Positions 1-8,931 of a DNA stretch of 64,000 nt are shown piece after piece. The position numbers and the translations under genes were made by a program. Source of the DNA: Streptomyces megasporus (GTDB taxonomy: Bacteria; Actinomycetota; Actinomycetes; Streptomycetales; Streptomycetaceae); the NCBI RefSeq assembly GCF_000718985.1, contig NZ_JODL01000005.1:62001-126000 (forward strand), in the 5' to 3' direction. A model generated the notes under the pieces. That model did not search any database. It was not told where the DNA came from and saw nothing but the letters and a program-made list of their open reading frames with translations. Position 1 is the first letter of the stretch; each line of letters starts with the position of its first letter.

Positions 1-1
1 G

Positions 2-607
2 GCGTTGCGTGCCGCCGCCCCGCACCTGAAGTGGACGCGGCTGCCCGCCTGGTTCGGTGAGTACGCGAAGCGGGAGCAGGAGGCGGTGAGCGTGTGGTCG
101 TACGACACGCACGTGATCAAGGGACTTGTCCAGACGGAGGACTACGCCCGCGCGGTGCTCAGCGCATACGTCCCCGTGTTGGAAGAAGACGAGATCGAGC
201 GTCAGGTGCGGACCCGTATGGAGCGCCAAGCACTGCTGACGCGCAAACCGGCCGTCTCGTTGGCCATGGTCATCGAGGAGTGCGTACTGCGGCGCCCGGT
301 GGGCGGAAAGGCAATTCTCAGAGCCCAGTTGGAGCGGCTGCTGGAACTGTCGGAGATGCGGAACGTGTCGATCCAGATCATGCCGACGCACTATGAAACC
401 CACGCCGGCTTCGATGGTCCCTTCACACTCCTGGAGACACCAGAGTCACAGTGGGTGGCCTACGTGGAAGGACAGTCCACAGGCACAGTTTTCGACGACC
501 GGAAAGAGGTCAGCAGGTTCCAGGATCGCTATGGAATGATCCGAACACAGGCCCTGGTTCCCAAGGACTCCGTCCGGTTGATCGAGGAGATGATCCGCGA
601 ATCATGA
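2..607 (+). CDS. Helix-turn-helix regulator with DUF5753 domain, C-terminal part
   Basis: The reading frame is open to the left edge, so the N-terminal HTH lies outside the window and only about 200 residues are seen. The visible part matches the DUF5753 (Scr1-type) domain of actinobacterial XRE-like regulators: an early W-F-x-E-Y-x-x-x-E-Q-E-A segment, a stretch reading GLVQTEDYARA, a later IMPTHYETHAGFDGPF stretch and a final F-D-D-R-K-E-V-S-R-F segment. In this family the domain follows an N-terminal HTH, and the gene is normally paired with a small DUF397 gene. That pairing is present here with a 4-bp ATGA overlap. The pair behaves as a regulator plus partner in Streptomyces development, and a toxin-antitoxin-like role has been proposed. 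The TTG near base 5 is not taken as the true start. Confidence 0.85.
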   Translation, partial: ALRAAAPHLKWTRLPAWFGEYAKREQEAVSVWSYDTHVIKGLVQTEDYARAVLSAYVPVLEEDEIERQVRTRMERQALLTRKPAVSLAMVIEECVLRRPVGGKAILRAQLERLLELSEMRNVSIQIMPTHYETHAGFDGPFTLLETPESQWVAYVEGQSTGTVFDDRKEVSRFQDRYGMIRTQALVPKDSVRLIEEMIRES

Positions 608-846
608 ACACCGCAGACCTCGCGTGGTTCAAGTCCAGTTACAGCGGGAGCCAGGGCGGCGACTGCGTCGAAGTCGCCGTCGAGTGGCGCAAGTCCAGCC
701 ACAGCGGCGACGCGGGTGGTCAGTGCGTGGAGGTCGCGGCCTGCCCGCACACCGTCCACGTCCGCGACTCCAAGGACGTCGCCCGTCCCTCCCTCGCCTT
801 CACCCCCGGCGCCTGGTCCGCCTTCCTGGACGTCGCCCGCGACTGA
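604..846 (+). CDS. DUF397 domain protein with a duplicated front half
   Basis: An 80-residue protein whose ATG overlaps the stop of the preceding gene, so the two are probably translationally coupled. DUF397 proteins start with a W-x-K-S-S-x-S segment, continue through G-x-x-C-V-E-V-A and end with V-R-D-S-K and a W-x-x-F segment. All of these occur here. The first block is present twice in tandem: WFKSSYSGSQGGDCVEVA at residues 8-25, then WRKSSHSGDAGGQCVEVA at 28-45. Only the second copy runs into the VRDSKD and FTPGAWSAFL end. DUF397 proteins are partners of the HTH/DUF5753 regulators encoded next to them. No enzymatic activity is known, and the molecular role is inferred only from this pairing. 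Confidence 0.85.
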   Translation: MNTADLAWFKSSYSGSQGGDCVEVAVEWRKSSHSGDAGGQCVEVAACPHTVHVRDSKDVARPSLAFTPGAWSAFLDVARD

Positions 847-1152
847 CCCGGAGGCGGCTTCCGTGAGGTGAGGGGCCTTGGGGGTTCGCCGGATGTTGTC
901 CGTTTCCTCACCGGTTTCCCACCCGACCCTCACCTTCGGTGCCTAGCGTGTGGGTCGGGGCGGCGGATGTCGCGCCGCCCCTCCCGCTCGCCATCGGTAC
1001 CGCCTCCTTGTCCGGTGTCTTCGCCGATCGTCCGGTTCCCACTGTCGCCGCACGGTCGGACACCGGGTCCGCATGGCCGGCGGGAGCGGTCGCGCACGGT
1101 CGCCGGGGTCGGCTGACTCCCGGGGACCGTGCGGCGGCCACGGCGCGGCGGT
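847..1152. other. Intergenic stretch without a supported gene
   Basis: About 306 bases between the DUF397 gene and a convergent methyltransferase gene. Reading frames here are open only because of the high GC content; none shows codon bias, a ribosome site or a recognisable domain. The one structured element is the hairpin at 957-981. Confidence 0.5.
957..981. terminator. Hairpin between convergent genes
   Basis: A perfect 9-bp inverted repeat (GGGGCGGCG and CGCCGCCCC) with a 7-nt loop lies downstream of the DUF397 gene and downstream of the convergent methyltransferase gene. There is no U-tract. GC-rich hairpins without one are common as terminators in Streptomyces, so this is a plausible but unproven bidirectional terminator. 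Confidence 0.4.
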
Positions 1153-1881
1153 TCAGGCGGGGCGGCGGAACAACGCCGTCCAGAGGAAGGGTTCGCCGAA
1201 GTACGGGGATTCGGGTGGCTCGTCGTTCATGCGGCGCAGTTCGACTTCCTCCAGGCCGGAGAAGATCCGGCGCAGCGACTCGGGCGTGTAGGCGAGGCCG
1301 CCGTGGAGGCGGCCCTGTCGGTAGAGCTCCTCGTCGGGCAGTTCACAGCCCATCGCCCCGGCCGCGAAGCAGGTGAGGGCGAGGTGGCCGCCGGGTGCCA
1401 GGACGCGGTCCACGAGTGCGAGGTAGCTGACGCGGCGGTGCGGCGGCAGGTGGTGGAAGCAGCCGGAGTCGTGGATCAGGTCGTAGGGGCCGGCCAGGCC
1501 GTCGCCGAGGGCGAAGGCGTCCCCGACGCGAAACCGGATGTCGGCTCCCGCCTCGCGGGCGCGTTCCTCGGCCCATGCGACGGCCTCCGGGGAGAGGTCG
1601 ACGGCGTCCACCTCGAGCCCGAGGGACGCGAGGTGGAGGGCGTTGCGGCCCGGACCGCAGCCCAGGTCGAGCGCCCGGCCCGGCGCGATCAGGCCACGGT
1701 CGAGGTACGCGGCCAGGTTCTCGTCGGGCTTGGCGGCGAAGAACGGCACGGGCTTGGAGCGGTCCGCGTAGAAGCCGTCCCACCAGGAGGCCGCGCCTCC
1801 CGTCCAGCGGTCGGCGTCGGGTGCGAACAGGCCGTCCAGGAGTCTCAACACGTCGTCCACCGTGCGGATGTTCCGGTCCAT
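1153..1881 (-). CDS. Class I SAM-dependent methyltransferase
   Basis: A 242-residue protein with the Rossmann-type methyltransferase signature. Motif I (ALDLGCGPGRNALHLA) starts at residue 70 and is followed by an acidic ribose-binding position in VDAVDLSPEAV. An IHDSGCFHHLPP stretch lies further on, as in small Streptomyces enzymes that methylate diffusible metabolites. The N-terminal region has W-W-D-G-F-Y, typical of this group. The ATG at 1881 has a GAGAGGGGAA ribosome site. The substrate cannot be told from sequence; relatives are annotated broadly as class I methyltransferases, some close to tellurite/thiopurine-type enzymes. No operon partner is visible on either side. Confidence 0.8.
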   Translation of the reverse strand: MDRNIRTVDDVLRLLDGLFAPDADRWTGGAASWWDGFYADRSKPVPFFAAKPDENLAAYLDRGLIAPGRALDLGCGPGRNALHLASLGLEVDAVDLSPEAVAWAEERAREAGADIRFRVGDAFALGDGLAGPYDLIHDSGCFHHLPPHRRVSYLALVDRVLAPGGHLALTCFAAGAMGCELPDEELYRQGRLHGGLAYTPESLRRIFSGLEEVELRRMNDEPPESPYFGEPFLWTALFRRPA

Positions 1882-2144
1882 CGGTTCCCCTCTCGCGACG
1901 GTGGAACCCTAGGGACGGACGGCGCCGGGGACCAGGGCGGGCGGTTCGGCCCGACGTCACGGGCGGGCCCCTGCCGAGCCCGAACGGAGCCGGGAGGCAA
2001 CCCCCTTCACAGCCGGGGCGCCCGGCCGCCCGCGCATCCGTGAGGAGCCGTCACAGGGTCTTTTCCCGCTCGGCTTGGACGGCTTTTTCGACTTTCTCGG
2101 CTTTCTCGATCTTCCGGGTTCCTTGGCTCCCGCCCGGCCGGGTC

Positions 2145-2576
2145 TCAGTCACCGCCGTGGTTCTCGTCGTGCCGCCGCTGCGCGGCCATGACGTCGGGCA
2201 TGTGGGTTTCGAGGTGCTCGATGAGGTCGATCAGCTTGCCGGCCGTGGTGCGACCCAGCTCGGTGAGGCTGTACTCGACCCGCGGCGGCATGACGGCGTG
2301 GACCTCGCGGTGGACGAATCCGTCGCGCTCCAGTGCCTGGAGCGTCTGAGCGAGCATCTTCTCGCTCACGCCGTCGACGCGGCGGCGCAGGGCGTTGAAG
2401 CGGGCGGGCCCGTGGTGGAGGCCGGCCAGGACCAGGACACCCCAACGGCCGGTGAGGTGTTCCAGCACCGGCCGGGAGGGGCAGGCACGGGCGAACACGT
2501 CGAATTCCAGCTCCCGGGCCCGCTGTTCTTCCGCGGTCCCCGGGGCGACCTCCGGCGTGGTGGTCGGTGTCTCCAT
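2145..2576 (-). CDS. HxlR family transcriptional regulator
   Basis: A 143-residue winged-helix regulator. The pattern is HxlR-type: an N-terminal cysteine in ARACPSRPVLEHL, then a helix-turn-helix with RFNALRRRVDGVSEKMLAQTLQ and the wing GFVHREVHAVMPPRVEYSLTELG. Some HxlR proteins sense quinones, aldehydes or hypochlorite through the N-terminal Cys. It is transcribed divergently from an NAD(P)-binding reductase gene 133 bp away, the usual layout for an HxlR regulator and its target, so it probably controls that gene and itself. The intergenic region is the only AT-richer stretch nearby (2605-2640). Confidence 0.88.
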   Translation of the reverse strand: METPTTTPEVAPGTAEEQRARELEFDVFARACPSRPVLEHLTGRWGVLVLAGLHHGPARFNALRRRVDGVSEKMLAQTLQALERDGFVHREVHAVMPPRVEYSLTELGRTTAGKLIDLIEHLETHMPDVMAAQRRHDENHGGD

Positions 2577-2709
2577 GCCTGAAGGCTACCCGAGAGGAAG
2601 CACTGTAGAAAAGTTTGCGCTTTCAATTTCACAGCGTACGGTGGATGCCACATCGGGCCTCCGAGTCCGAGCGCTTCCCTGTCGTTCCCACACCCGAAGG
2701 ACACTCGCG

Positions 2710-3570
<861 letters not shown>

Positions 3571-3634
3571 TCGCGCAGGCGCCCCGGCGCCGTCGGAGGC
3601 AGGCGGGCGGCACCGGGAGCGCGGTGGTGTCCCC

Positions 3635-4582
3635 TCACGCGTCCTCCTCGGCGCTCCCCTCCGCGTGCTCGTCCGTGCGCCCGTCCGCGTTCTTCTCCGC
3701 GCAGCTCCTGGCGACCAGGTCGGCGAAGGTGCGGGCGCTGGGGGTGAGGGTGTCCCAGCGGCGGACGGCCCAGCCGGCCGACAGGGGCGGCAGGGCGGGG
3801 ACGGGCACGAGACGGAGGGGGCCGTCGACGCCCGGAACACGCCATCCGGGCAGAGCCGGCACCAGGGCGTGGCCGAGGCCGAGTTCGGCCAGCAGGACGG
3901 CGGTGTCCCAGTCGGCCACGCTGGTGTCGGAGTCGACGCGGACGCCCAGGTCGGCGAAGGCCGCCTCCAGGCGGGCCCGGGAGGTGGAGCGTTCCGGGAG
4001 CCGGATGTGTCGGATGCCCGCCAGGTCGTCGGCGTCGAGGTACGGCCGAGAGGCGAGCGGGTCGTCCACGCGGGTGGCCAGGACCCAGGGCATGTCGACC
4101 ACGGGACGCTGCTCGACGCCCCGCACGGGCTCGCCGATGGTGATCCAGGCGAGGTCCAGGTCGTTGGCGGTGAGGGCGTCGAAGCAGCCGCGGCTGGAGT
4201 TCTCGGTCTGGAACTCCAGCCGCACTCCGGGGTGACGGCGGCGGAACTCGACGATGGCCTCGGCCATGAAGTGCCGCACCGTCGTGGCGCCCGTGGTGAC
4301 GCGGACGGAGCCGCCGTCGCCGCGTGCGAGGTCGTCGAGGCGGCGCAGGGCGAGGTCTATGCCGGCGAGACCGTCGGCGGCGGCGGCGCACAGGACGCGT
4401 CCGGCCGCCGTGGGCACCACGCCGCGCGCGTGGCGCTCCAGGAGACCGACCCCGGTCTTCCTCTCCAGCCGCCTGATGTGCTGGCTCACCGCCGACTGGC
4501 TGCACCCGAGGTCGCGGGCGACGGCGCTGAGGCTTCCCGCCCGGCACACGGCGACGAGGACACGCAGATCTTCGAGAGTCAC
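3635..4582 (-). CDS. LysR family transcriptional regulator
   Basis: A 315-residue LysR-type protein. The N-terminal winged HTH reads TLEDLRVLVAVCRAGSLSAV, then GCSQSAVSQHIRRLE, and is followed by a two-lobed effector-binding domain (GSVRVTTGATTVRHFMAEAI through GLGHALVPALPGW). I place the start at the GTG at 4582 because the LysR domain begins there and AGGGAAGG lies upstream; a start 24 codons further up would add a Pro-rich tail with no family support. It is divergent from a DUF6817 gene across a 185-bp region, so that gene is its most likely target. The effector is unknown. The C-terminal end is unusually acidic. Confidence 0.87.
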   Translation of the reverse strand: MTLEDLRVLVAVCRAGSLSAVARDLGCSQSAVSQHIRRLERKTGVGLLERHARGVVPTAAGRVLCAAAADGLAGIDLALRRLDDLARGDGGSVRVTTGATTVRHFMAEAIVEFRRRHPGVRLEFQTENSSRGCFDALTANDLDLAWITIGEPVRGVEQRPVVDMPWVLATRVDDPLASRPYLDADDLAGIRHIRLPERSTSRARLEAAFADLGVRVDSDTSVADWDTAVLLAELGLGHALVPALPGWRVPGVDGPLRLVPVPALPPLSAGWAVRRWDTLTPSARTFADLVARSCAEKNADGRTDEHAEGSAEEDA

Positions 4583-4767
4583 GACGCCCAAGCCTTCCCT
4601 TGGAGTTGGCAAGCAAACTCGAGGATTGACTTGGGTTTTGGGGTGCTGGACCATCGTTGCGGGCCCAGGGCGGCAACCCGTCCCCGCGTCCTCGCCACCG
4701 TCCGGGCCCCGGACGAGGGCACGGGACGGGTGCCGACCCCGTCGTTCCGACAGGGGGGAGCGCCTCC

Positions 4768-5337
4768 ATGTCCGTTCACGTCGATCCCGCCGACCGGGTC
4801 GTCGCGCTCCTGCGCGCGTTCGGCGCCGAGGAAATCGCCCACCCCGGCGGCACCCTCCTCGCCCACCTGGAGCGCGTACGGGGGCGGCTCGCCGCGTGGG
4901 GCGCCCGTCCGGCCCTTCGACTGGCGGGCCTGTGCCACGCCCTCTACGGCACCGACGGTTTCGCGTCCGCCCCCCTGCCGCCCGACCGCCGCGACGAGTT
5001 GGCGGAGGTGATCGGCGTCGAGGCCGAGAACATCGTGTACTTCTACGCCGGCTGCGACCGTCAGGCCGCCTACCGCGTCCTCACCGACCCCGACGCGGCC
5101 CTCCGGGACCGGTTCACCGGCCTCCTCCACACGCCCAGCACGGAGTTGCGGCGGGACTTCGCCGAGCTGACCGCGGCGAACGAACTCGACATCGCCCACG
5201 TCGACCCGGTCTTCCGGGAGCGGTGGGGTCCTTCGCTCCGCGCGCTGTTCGACCGCCTCCGTCCGCTGTTGAGCGATCCCGCCTGGCAGGACTGCCGCAC
5301 GGTGCTCACCGCGCCGGGGGCGTCCGGGAACGGCTGA
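4768..5337 (+). CDS. DUF6817 (HHAD-like) domain protein
   Basis: A 189-residue protein matching the DUF6817 pattern. An early H-P-G-G-T-L-L-A-H-L segment is followed by LAGLCHALYGTDGF and by a region ending IVYFYAGCDR. The paired histidines (H-x-x-G-T-L-x-x-H and C-H-A-x-Y-G-T) resemble a metal-binding HD-like helical fold, but no activity is established for the family. The ATG at 4768 has a strong GGGGGGAG ribosome site 7 nt upstream. It is transcribed divergently from the LysR gene, which probably regulates it. A downstream aldo/keto reductase on the same strand starts 100 bp later and may or may not be co-transcribed. Confidence 0.75.
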   Translation: MSVHVDPADRVVALLRAFGAEEIAHPGGTLLAHLERVRGRLAAWGARPALRLAGLCHALYGTDGFASAPLPPDRRDELAEVIGVEAENIVYFYAGCDRQAAYRVLTDPDAALRDRFTGLLHTPSTELRRDFAELTAANELDIAHVDPVFRERWGPSLRALFDRLRPLLSDPAWQDCRTVLTAPGASGNG

Positions 5338-5437
5338 CGCCGCACACGCCGACAAAACCGGCGGGGGGAGGCCGGCGCCGCGCCCGCGCATAGCCTGGTT
5401 CCGCCCGCCACCGTCACGCACCGGGAGGTCGCCGAAC

Positions 5438-6415
5438 ATGGCCCTGGACCGCATGCGCCCGCGCACGCCGTACGCCCGCATCGGGTTGGGGCTGGCCGCC
5501 GTCGGGCGACCCGGGTACATCAACCTCGGACGCGAGCGGGACCTGCCCGCCGAGCGGACCGTCGAGGCGCTGCGCCGCCGCACCCGTGAACTGCTCGACC
5601 TCGCCTGGGCCCGCGGCGTCCGGTACGTCGACGCCGCCCGCTCCTACGGCCGTGCCGAGGAGTTCCTCGCCGACTGGCTGAACAGCGGCGACGACCCGCG
5701 CGAGGGGCTGGTCGTGGGCAGCAAGTGGGGCTACACCTACACCGCGGACTGGACCGTCGACGCTCCCGTGCACGAGGTCAAGGACCACTCCGCGGCCACC
5801 TTCGACCGGCAGCTCGCCGAGACGCGGGCGCTGCTCGGCGACCGGCTCGACCTCTACCAGATCCACTCCGTCACCCCCGACAGCCCCGCCCTGACCGACA
5901 CCGCCCTGCACCGCCGGCTCGCCGAGCTGGTCGCCGAGGGCGTCACCGTGGGGGTGTCCACCAGCGGGCCGAGGCAGGGCGACGCCATCCGCGCCGCCCT
6001 GGACGTCACCGTCGACGGCGAACCCCTCTTCCGCAGCGTCCAGGCCACCTGGAACCCGCTGGAGCCCTCCGCCGGAGAGGCCCTGGCCGAGGCGCACGAC
6101 GCGGGCCGCACCGTCATCGTCAAGGAAGCGCTCGCCAACGGTCGGCTCCTCACGCCCGGCACCCCGCCGCACGCCGTCCTGGAGGCGCTCGCCCGGGAGG
6201 TCGGCGCGTCCGGCGACGCCGTCGCCCTGGCCGCGGCCCTCCACCAGCCCTGGGCCGACACCGTCCTGTCCGGGGCGGCGACCACCGACCAGCTCGCCGG
6301 CAACCTGCTCGCCGCGGACGTGCGGCTGGACGACGAACGGCTCGCGCGTCTCGCCTCTCTCGCCGAGGCCCCGGACGTCTACTGGGCCCACCGGTCCCGG
6401 CTTCCCTGGAGCTGA
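5438..6415 (+). CDS. Aldo/keto reductase
   Basis: A 325-residue TIM-barrel NAD(P)H-dependent oxidoreductase. The catalytic tetrad is recognisable: D and Y in VDAARSYGRAEEFL, K in VVGSKWGYTY and H in DLYQIHSVTP. The later KEALANGRLL and GAATTDQLAGNL segments fit the cofactor-binding end of the barrel. Reading VVGSKWGY in place of the usual TK places it in a common actinobacterial subgroup near the L-galactose-dehydrogenase-like AKRs. The ATG at 5438 follows GGGAGGTCGCCGAAC. The substrate is unknown. The gene is separated from the fatty-acid operon by about 230 bp containing an inverted repeat. Confidence 0.87.
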   Translation: MALDRMRPRTPYARIGLGLAAVGRPGYINLGRERDLPAERTVEALRRRTRELLDLAWARGVRYVDAARSYGRAEEFLADWLNSGDDPREGLVVGSKWGYTYTADWTVDAPVHEVKDHSAATFDRQLAETRALLGDRLDLYQIHSVTPDSPALTDTALHRRLAELVAEGVTVGVSTSGPRQGDAIRAALDVTVDGEPLFRSVQATWNPLEPSAGEALAEAHDAGRTVIVKEALANGRLLTPGTPPHAVLEALAREVGASGDAVALAAALHQPWADTVLSGAATTDQLAGNLLAADVRLDDERLARLASLAEAPDVYWAHRSRLPWS

Positions 6416-6495
6416 CCCGGAGCTGGTCCGGAGCCGATCCTGGAACTGACCCGGAGTCGCCCGGCAGGGGACCACAAGAGGGCTTTGATGCTGCT

Positions 6496-6532
6496 TTGAC
6501 ATCTTCTGGATGAAGTGTCATGAAACATCCAG
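6496..6532. promoter_or_regulatory. TTGACA hexamer and inverted repeat upstream of the fatty acid regulator gene
   Basis: TTGACA at 6496-6501 is followed by a perfect 7-bp inverted repeat, CTGGATG (6506-6512) and CATCCAG (6526-6532), with 13 bp between the arms. The spacer contains a smaller TCATGA palindrome. The element sits about 110 bp before the GTG of the FasR-like gene. No convincing -10 hexamer is placed 17-18 bp after TTGACA. I read it as a possible operator/promoter for that gene. Confidence 0.35.
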
Positions 6533-6641
6533 GTGTCGAGTGGAGGAGCGGTACGAGCGGAACGGCCGTCGCCGCCCCGCTCGTTGTACGAATCCGACAC
6601 CCGCTCCCCGCCGCGCCGTACCAATAGGGCAGTCTTGTCCC

Positions 6642-7844
6642 GTGCCAGAAACCACGCAGACACCAGCACCCGACAAGCAGCGACCGCACCCGCACCCCCA
6701 GACGCTGCGGCGGCTGGAGCAGTCCTCCGGCAAGCTGGCCGCCGCCGCTCTCGCGCGGATGGGGGAGCAACTGCCGTGGTACCGCGCGATGCCGCCGGAG
6801 AACCGGTCCTGGATCGGGCTGGTGGCACAGGCCGGCATCGCGGCGTTCACCGAGTGGTTCCGGCATCCGGAGACCCCGCAGGCCATCAGCACGGACGTGT
6901 TCGGCACCGCACCGCGCGAACTGACGCGGGCCGTCACGCTGCGTCAGACCGTGGAGATGGTCCGCACCACCATCGATGTCGTGGAGTCGGCCATCGACGA
7001 GGTGGCCGCGCCCGGCGACGAGAGCGTGCTGCGCGAGGCGCTGCTCGTGTACGCCCGCGAGATAGCCTTCGCCACCGCCCAGGTGTACGCGCAGGCCGCC
7101 GAGGCGCGCGGCGCGTGGGACGCGCGGCTGGAGTCGTTGGTGGTCAACGCCGTGGTCTCCGGCGAGGCCGACGAGGGGGCCGTCTCCCGCGCCGCCGCAC
7201 TGGGCTGGAACTCCCCCGAGCACGTCGTCGTCGTGCTGGGCACCGCGCCCGACGGGGACAGCGAGTTGACCGTGGAGGCGATCCGGCGCGCCGCCCGCCA
7301 CGCCAAGCTCCAGGTGCTCACCGGCGTGTTGGGCAGTCGGCTGGTGGTCGTCGCGGGCGGCTCGGACAATCCGCTGCACGTCGCCAAGGCGCTGATCGGG
7401 CCGTTCGCCCCCGGTCCGGTGGTGGCCGGGCCGGTGGTCGACGACCTGCTGTCGGCGACGCGCTCGGCGCGGGCCGCCGCCGCCGGCCTGAAGGCGTGCG
7501 CCGCGTGGCCGGACGCGCCCAGGCCGGTGCTGGCGGACGATCTGCTGCCGGAGCGCGCGATGGCCGGAGACCCCACCGCGCGGACGCTGTTGGTGGAGGA
7601 GATCTACAGACCGCTCCAGGAGGCCGGCGCGGCGCTGCTGGAGACGCTCAGCGTGTACCTGGAGCAGGCGAGCTCCCTGGAGGGTGCGGCGCGGATGCTG
7701 TTCGTCCACCCCAACACCGTCCGCTACCGGCTGAGACGTGTGACGGACGTCACCGGATGGTCACCCTCCGATGTCCGCTCGGCCTTCACGCTGCGCATCG
7801 CGCTGATCCTCGGCCGCCTCGCCGAGCAGACCGGACGGATATAG
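6642..7844 (+). CDS. fasR: FasR-like PucR-type activator of fatty acid synthesis
   Basis: A 400-residue regulator directly upstream of fabD. The body is all-helical, and the C-terminus carries the PucR-type HTH: SSLEGAARMLFVHPNTVRYR followed by LRRVTDVTGWSP. In Streptomyces this position is held by FasR, which activates the fabD-fabH-acpP-fabF operon and links membrane lipid supply to acyl-CoA levels. Position and domain match, so the name is given by synteny. I use the GTG at 6642, where conserved-looking protein begins (VPETTQTPAP); the ribosome site is weak. The gene ends 100 bp before fabD, with a candidate operator in the gap. Confidence 0.85.
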   Translation: MPETTQTPAPDKQRPHPHPQTLRRLEQSSGKLAAAALARMGEQLPWYRAMPPENRSWIGLVAQAGIAAFTEWFRHPETPQAISTDVFGTAPRELTRAVTLRQTVEMVRTTIDVVESAIDEVAAPGDESVLREALLVYAREIAFATAQVYAQAAEARGAWDARLESLVVNAVVSGEADEGAVSRAAALGWNSPEHVVVVLGTAPDGDSELTVEAIRRAARHAKLQVLTGVLGSRLVVVAGGSDNPLHVAKALIGPFAPGPVVAGPVVDDLLSATRSARAAAAGLKACAAWPDAPRPVLADDLLPERAMAGDPTARTLLVEEIYRPLQEAGAALLETLSVYLEQASSLEGAARMLFVHPNTVRYRLRRVTDVTGWSPSDVRSAFTLRIALILGRLAEQTGRI

Positions 7845-7859
7845 TCGTGCCGGGCGATT

Positions 7860-7876
7860 TTGTCGGCCCTCCACAA
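7860..7876. promoter_or_regulatory. Candidate FasR operator upstream of fabD
   Basis: An AT-richer inverted repeat, TTGT (7860-7863) and ACAA (7873-7876) with a 9-bp spacer, in the short gap between the FasR-like gene and fabD. FasR is known to bind just upstream of fabD in S. coelicolor. Assigning this particular repeat is inference from position and symmetry. Confidence 0.35.
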
Positions 7877-7944
7877 TTACCCTGACCGTTCTTCGTGCCG
7901 GTCCCCACCGGCGGGGACCTCCGTCGACAAGAGAGAGTGAGAGA

Positions 7945-8910
7945 GTGCTCGTACTCGTCGCTCCCGGCCAGGGTGCCCAGACACCCGGCTTCCTGACTCC
8001 TTGGCTCGAACTCCCCGGCGTCGCCGACCGGCTGCGGGAGTGGTCGGCCGCCATAGACCTGGATCTGGTGCACTACGGCACCGAGGCCGACGCCGAGCAG
8101 ATCCGTGACACCGCCGTGGCGCAGCCGCTGCTGGTGGCCGCCGGACTGGTCTCCGCGCGGGCGCTGCTGGACGGTGTCCGCGAGGACGCCCTGGGAGCGG
8201 TCGCCGGCCACAGCGTGGGCGAGTTGACCGCCGCCGCGATCGGCGGGGTCCTCACCCCCGAGGCCGCGATGGCGCTCGTCCGGCGCCGCGGTCTGGCGAT
8301 GGCCGAGGCCGCCGCCGTCACCGAGACGGGGATGGCCGCCGTGCTCGGCGGGGACCCGGAGACGGTGACGGCGCACCTGGAGAAGCTGGGCCTCACCCCC
8401 GCCAACATCAACGGCGCCGGCCAGATCGTCGCCGCGGGCACCGTCGAGCAGCTCGCCGCGCTCGCCGAGGAGAAGCCGGAAGGGGTGCGGGCGGTGCGGT
8501 CGCTGGCCGTCGCGGGCGCCTTCCACACCCACCACATGGCCCCGGCCGTCTCCGCGTTGGAGGAGGCCGTCCAGGGCGTCGAGGCGAACGACCCGCGCGT
8601 CCGCTACGTCTCCAACCGGGACGGCCACGTGGTCGCCGACGGCGCGGAGGTCGTGCGGCGGCTGGTGCACCAGGTCTCCAACCCCGTGCGCTGGGACCTG
8701 TGCATGGAGACCTTCAAGGAGTTGGGGGTCACCGCGCTGATCGAGGTGTGCCCCGGCGGCACCCTCACCGGTCTGGCCAAGCGTGCCCTGCCGGGCGTGA
8801 AGACGCTGGCCGTGAAGACCCCCGACCACCTCGACGCGGCCCGCGAGCTGATCGCCGAGCACGGCGGCCCCGCACGAGGCGCCGAGCCCGCCGGCACGAC
8901 GGCCGAGTAG
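7945..8910 (+). CDS. fabD: Malonyl-CoA:ACP transacylase
   Basis: A 321-residue FabD that moves malonyl from CoA to acyl carrier protein, supplying the extender unit for type II fatty acid synthesis (and, in Streptomyces, for aromatic polyketide synthases). The oxyanion-hole motif GQGAQ is at residues 8-12, the nucleophile Ser in GHSVGE is at position 90, and the catalytic His lies in AGAFHTHHM near 197. A GVCPGGTL-like segment near the end is as expected. The GTG at 7945 has a purine-rich GAGAGAGTGAGA upstream. It is the first gene of the fab operon; fabH follows after 21 bp. Confidence 0.97.
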   Translation: MLVLVAPGQGAQTPGFLTPWLELPGVADRLREWSAAIDLDLVHYGTEADAEQIRDTAVAQPLLVAAGLVSARALLDGVREDALGAVAGHSVGELTAAAIGGVLTPEAAMALVRRRGLAMAEAAAVTETGMAAVLGGDPETVTAHLEKLGLTPANINGAGQIVAAGTVEQLAALAEEKPEGVRAVRSLAVAGAFHTHHMAPAVSALEEAVQGVEANDPRVRYVSNRDGHVVADGAEVVRRLVHQVSNPVRWDLCMETFKELGVTALIEVCPGGTLTGLAKRALPGVKTLAVKTPDHLDAARELIAEHGGPARGAEPAGTTAE

Positions 8911-8931
8911 TCGAAGAGGAGTCCCGAGACC

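Noticed and set aside
939..1376. Plus-strand open frame between the DUF397 and methyltransferase genes
   Set aside because: It overlaps the methyltransferase gene antisense, is Arg/Gly-rich without a domain and has no ribosome site.
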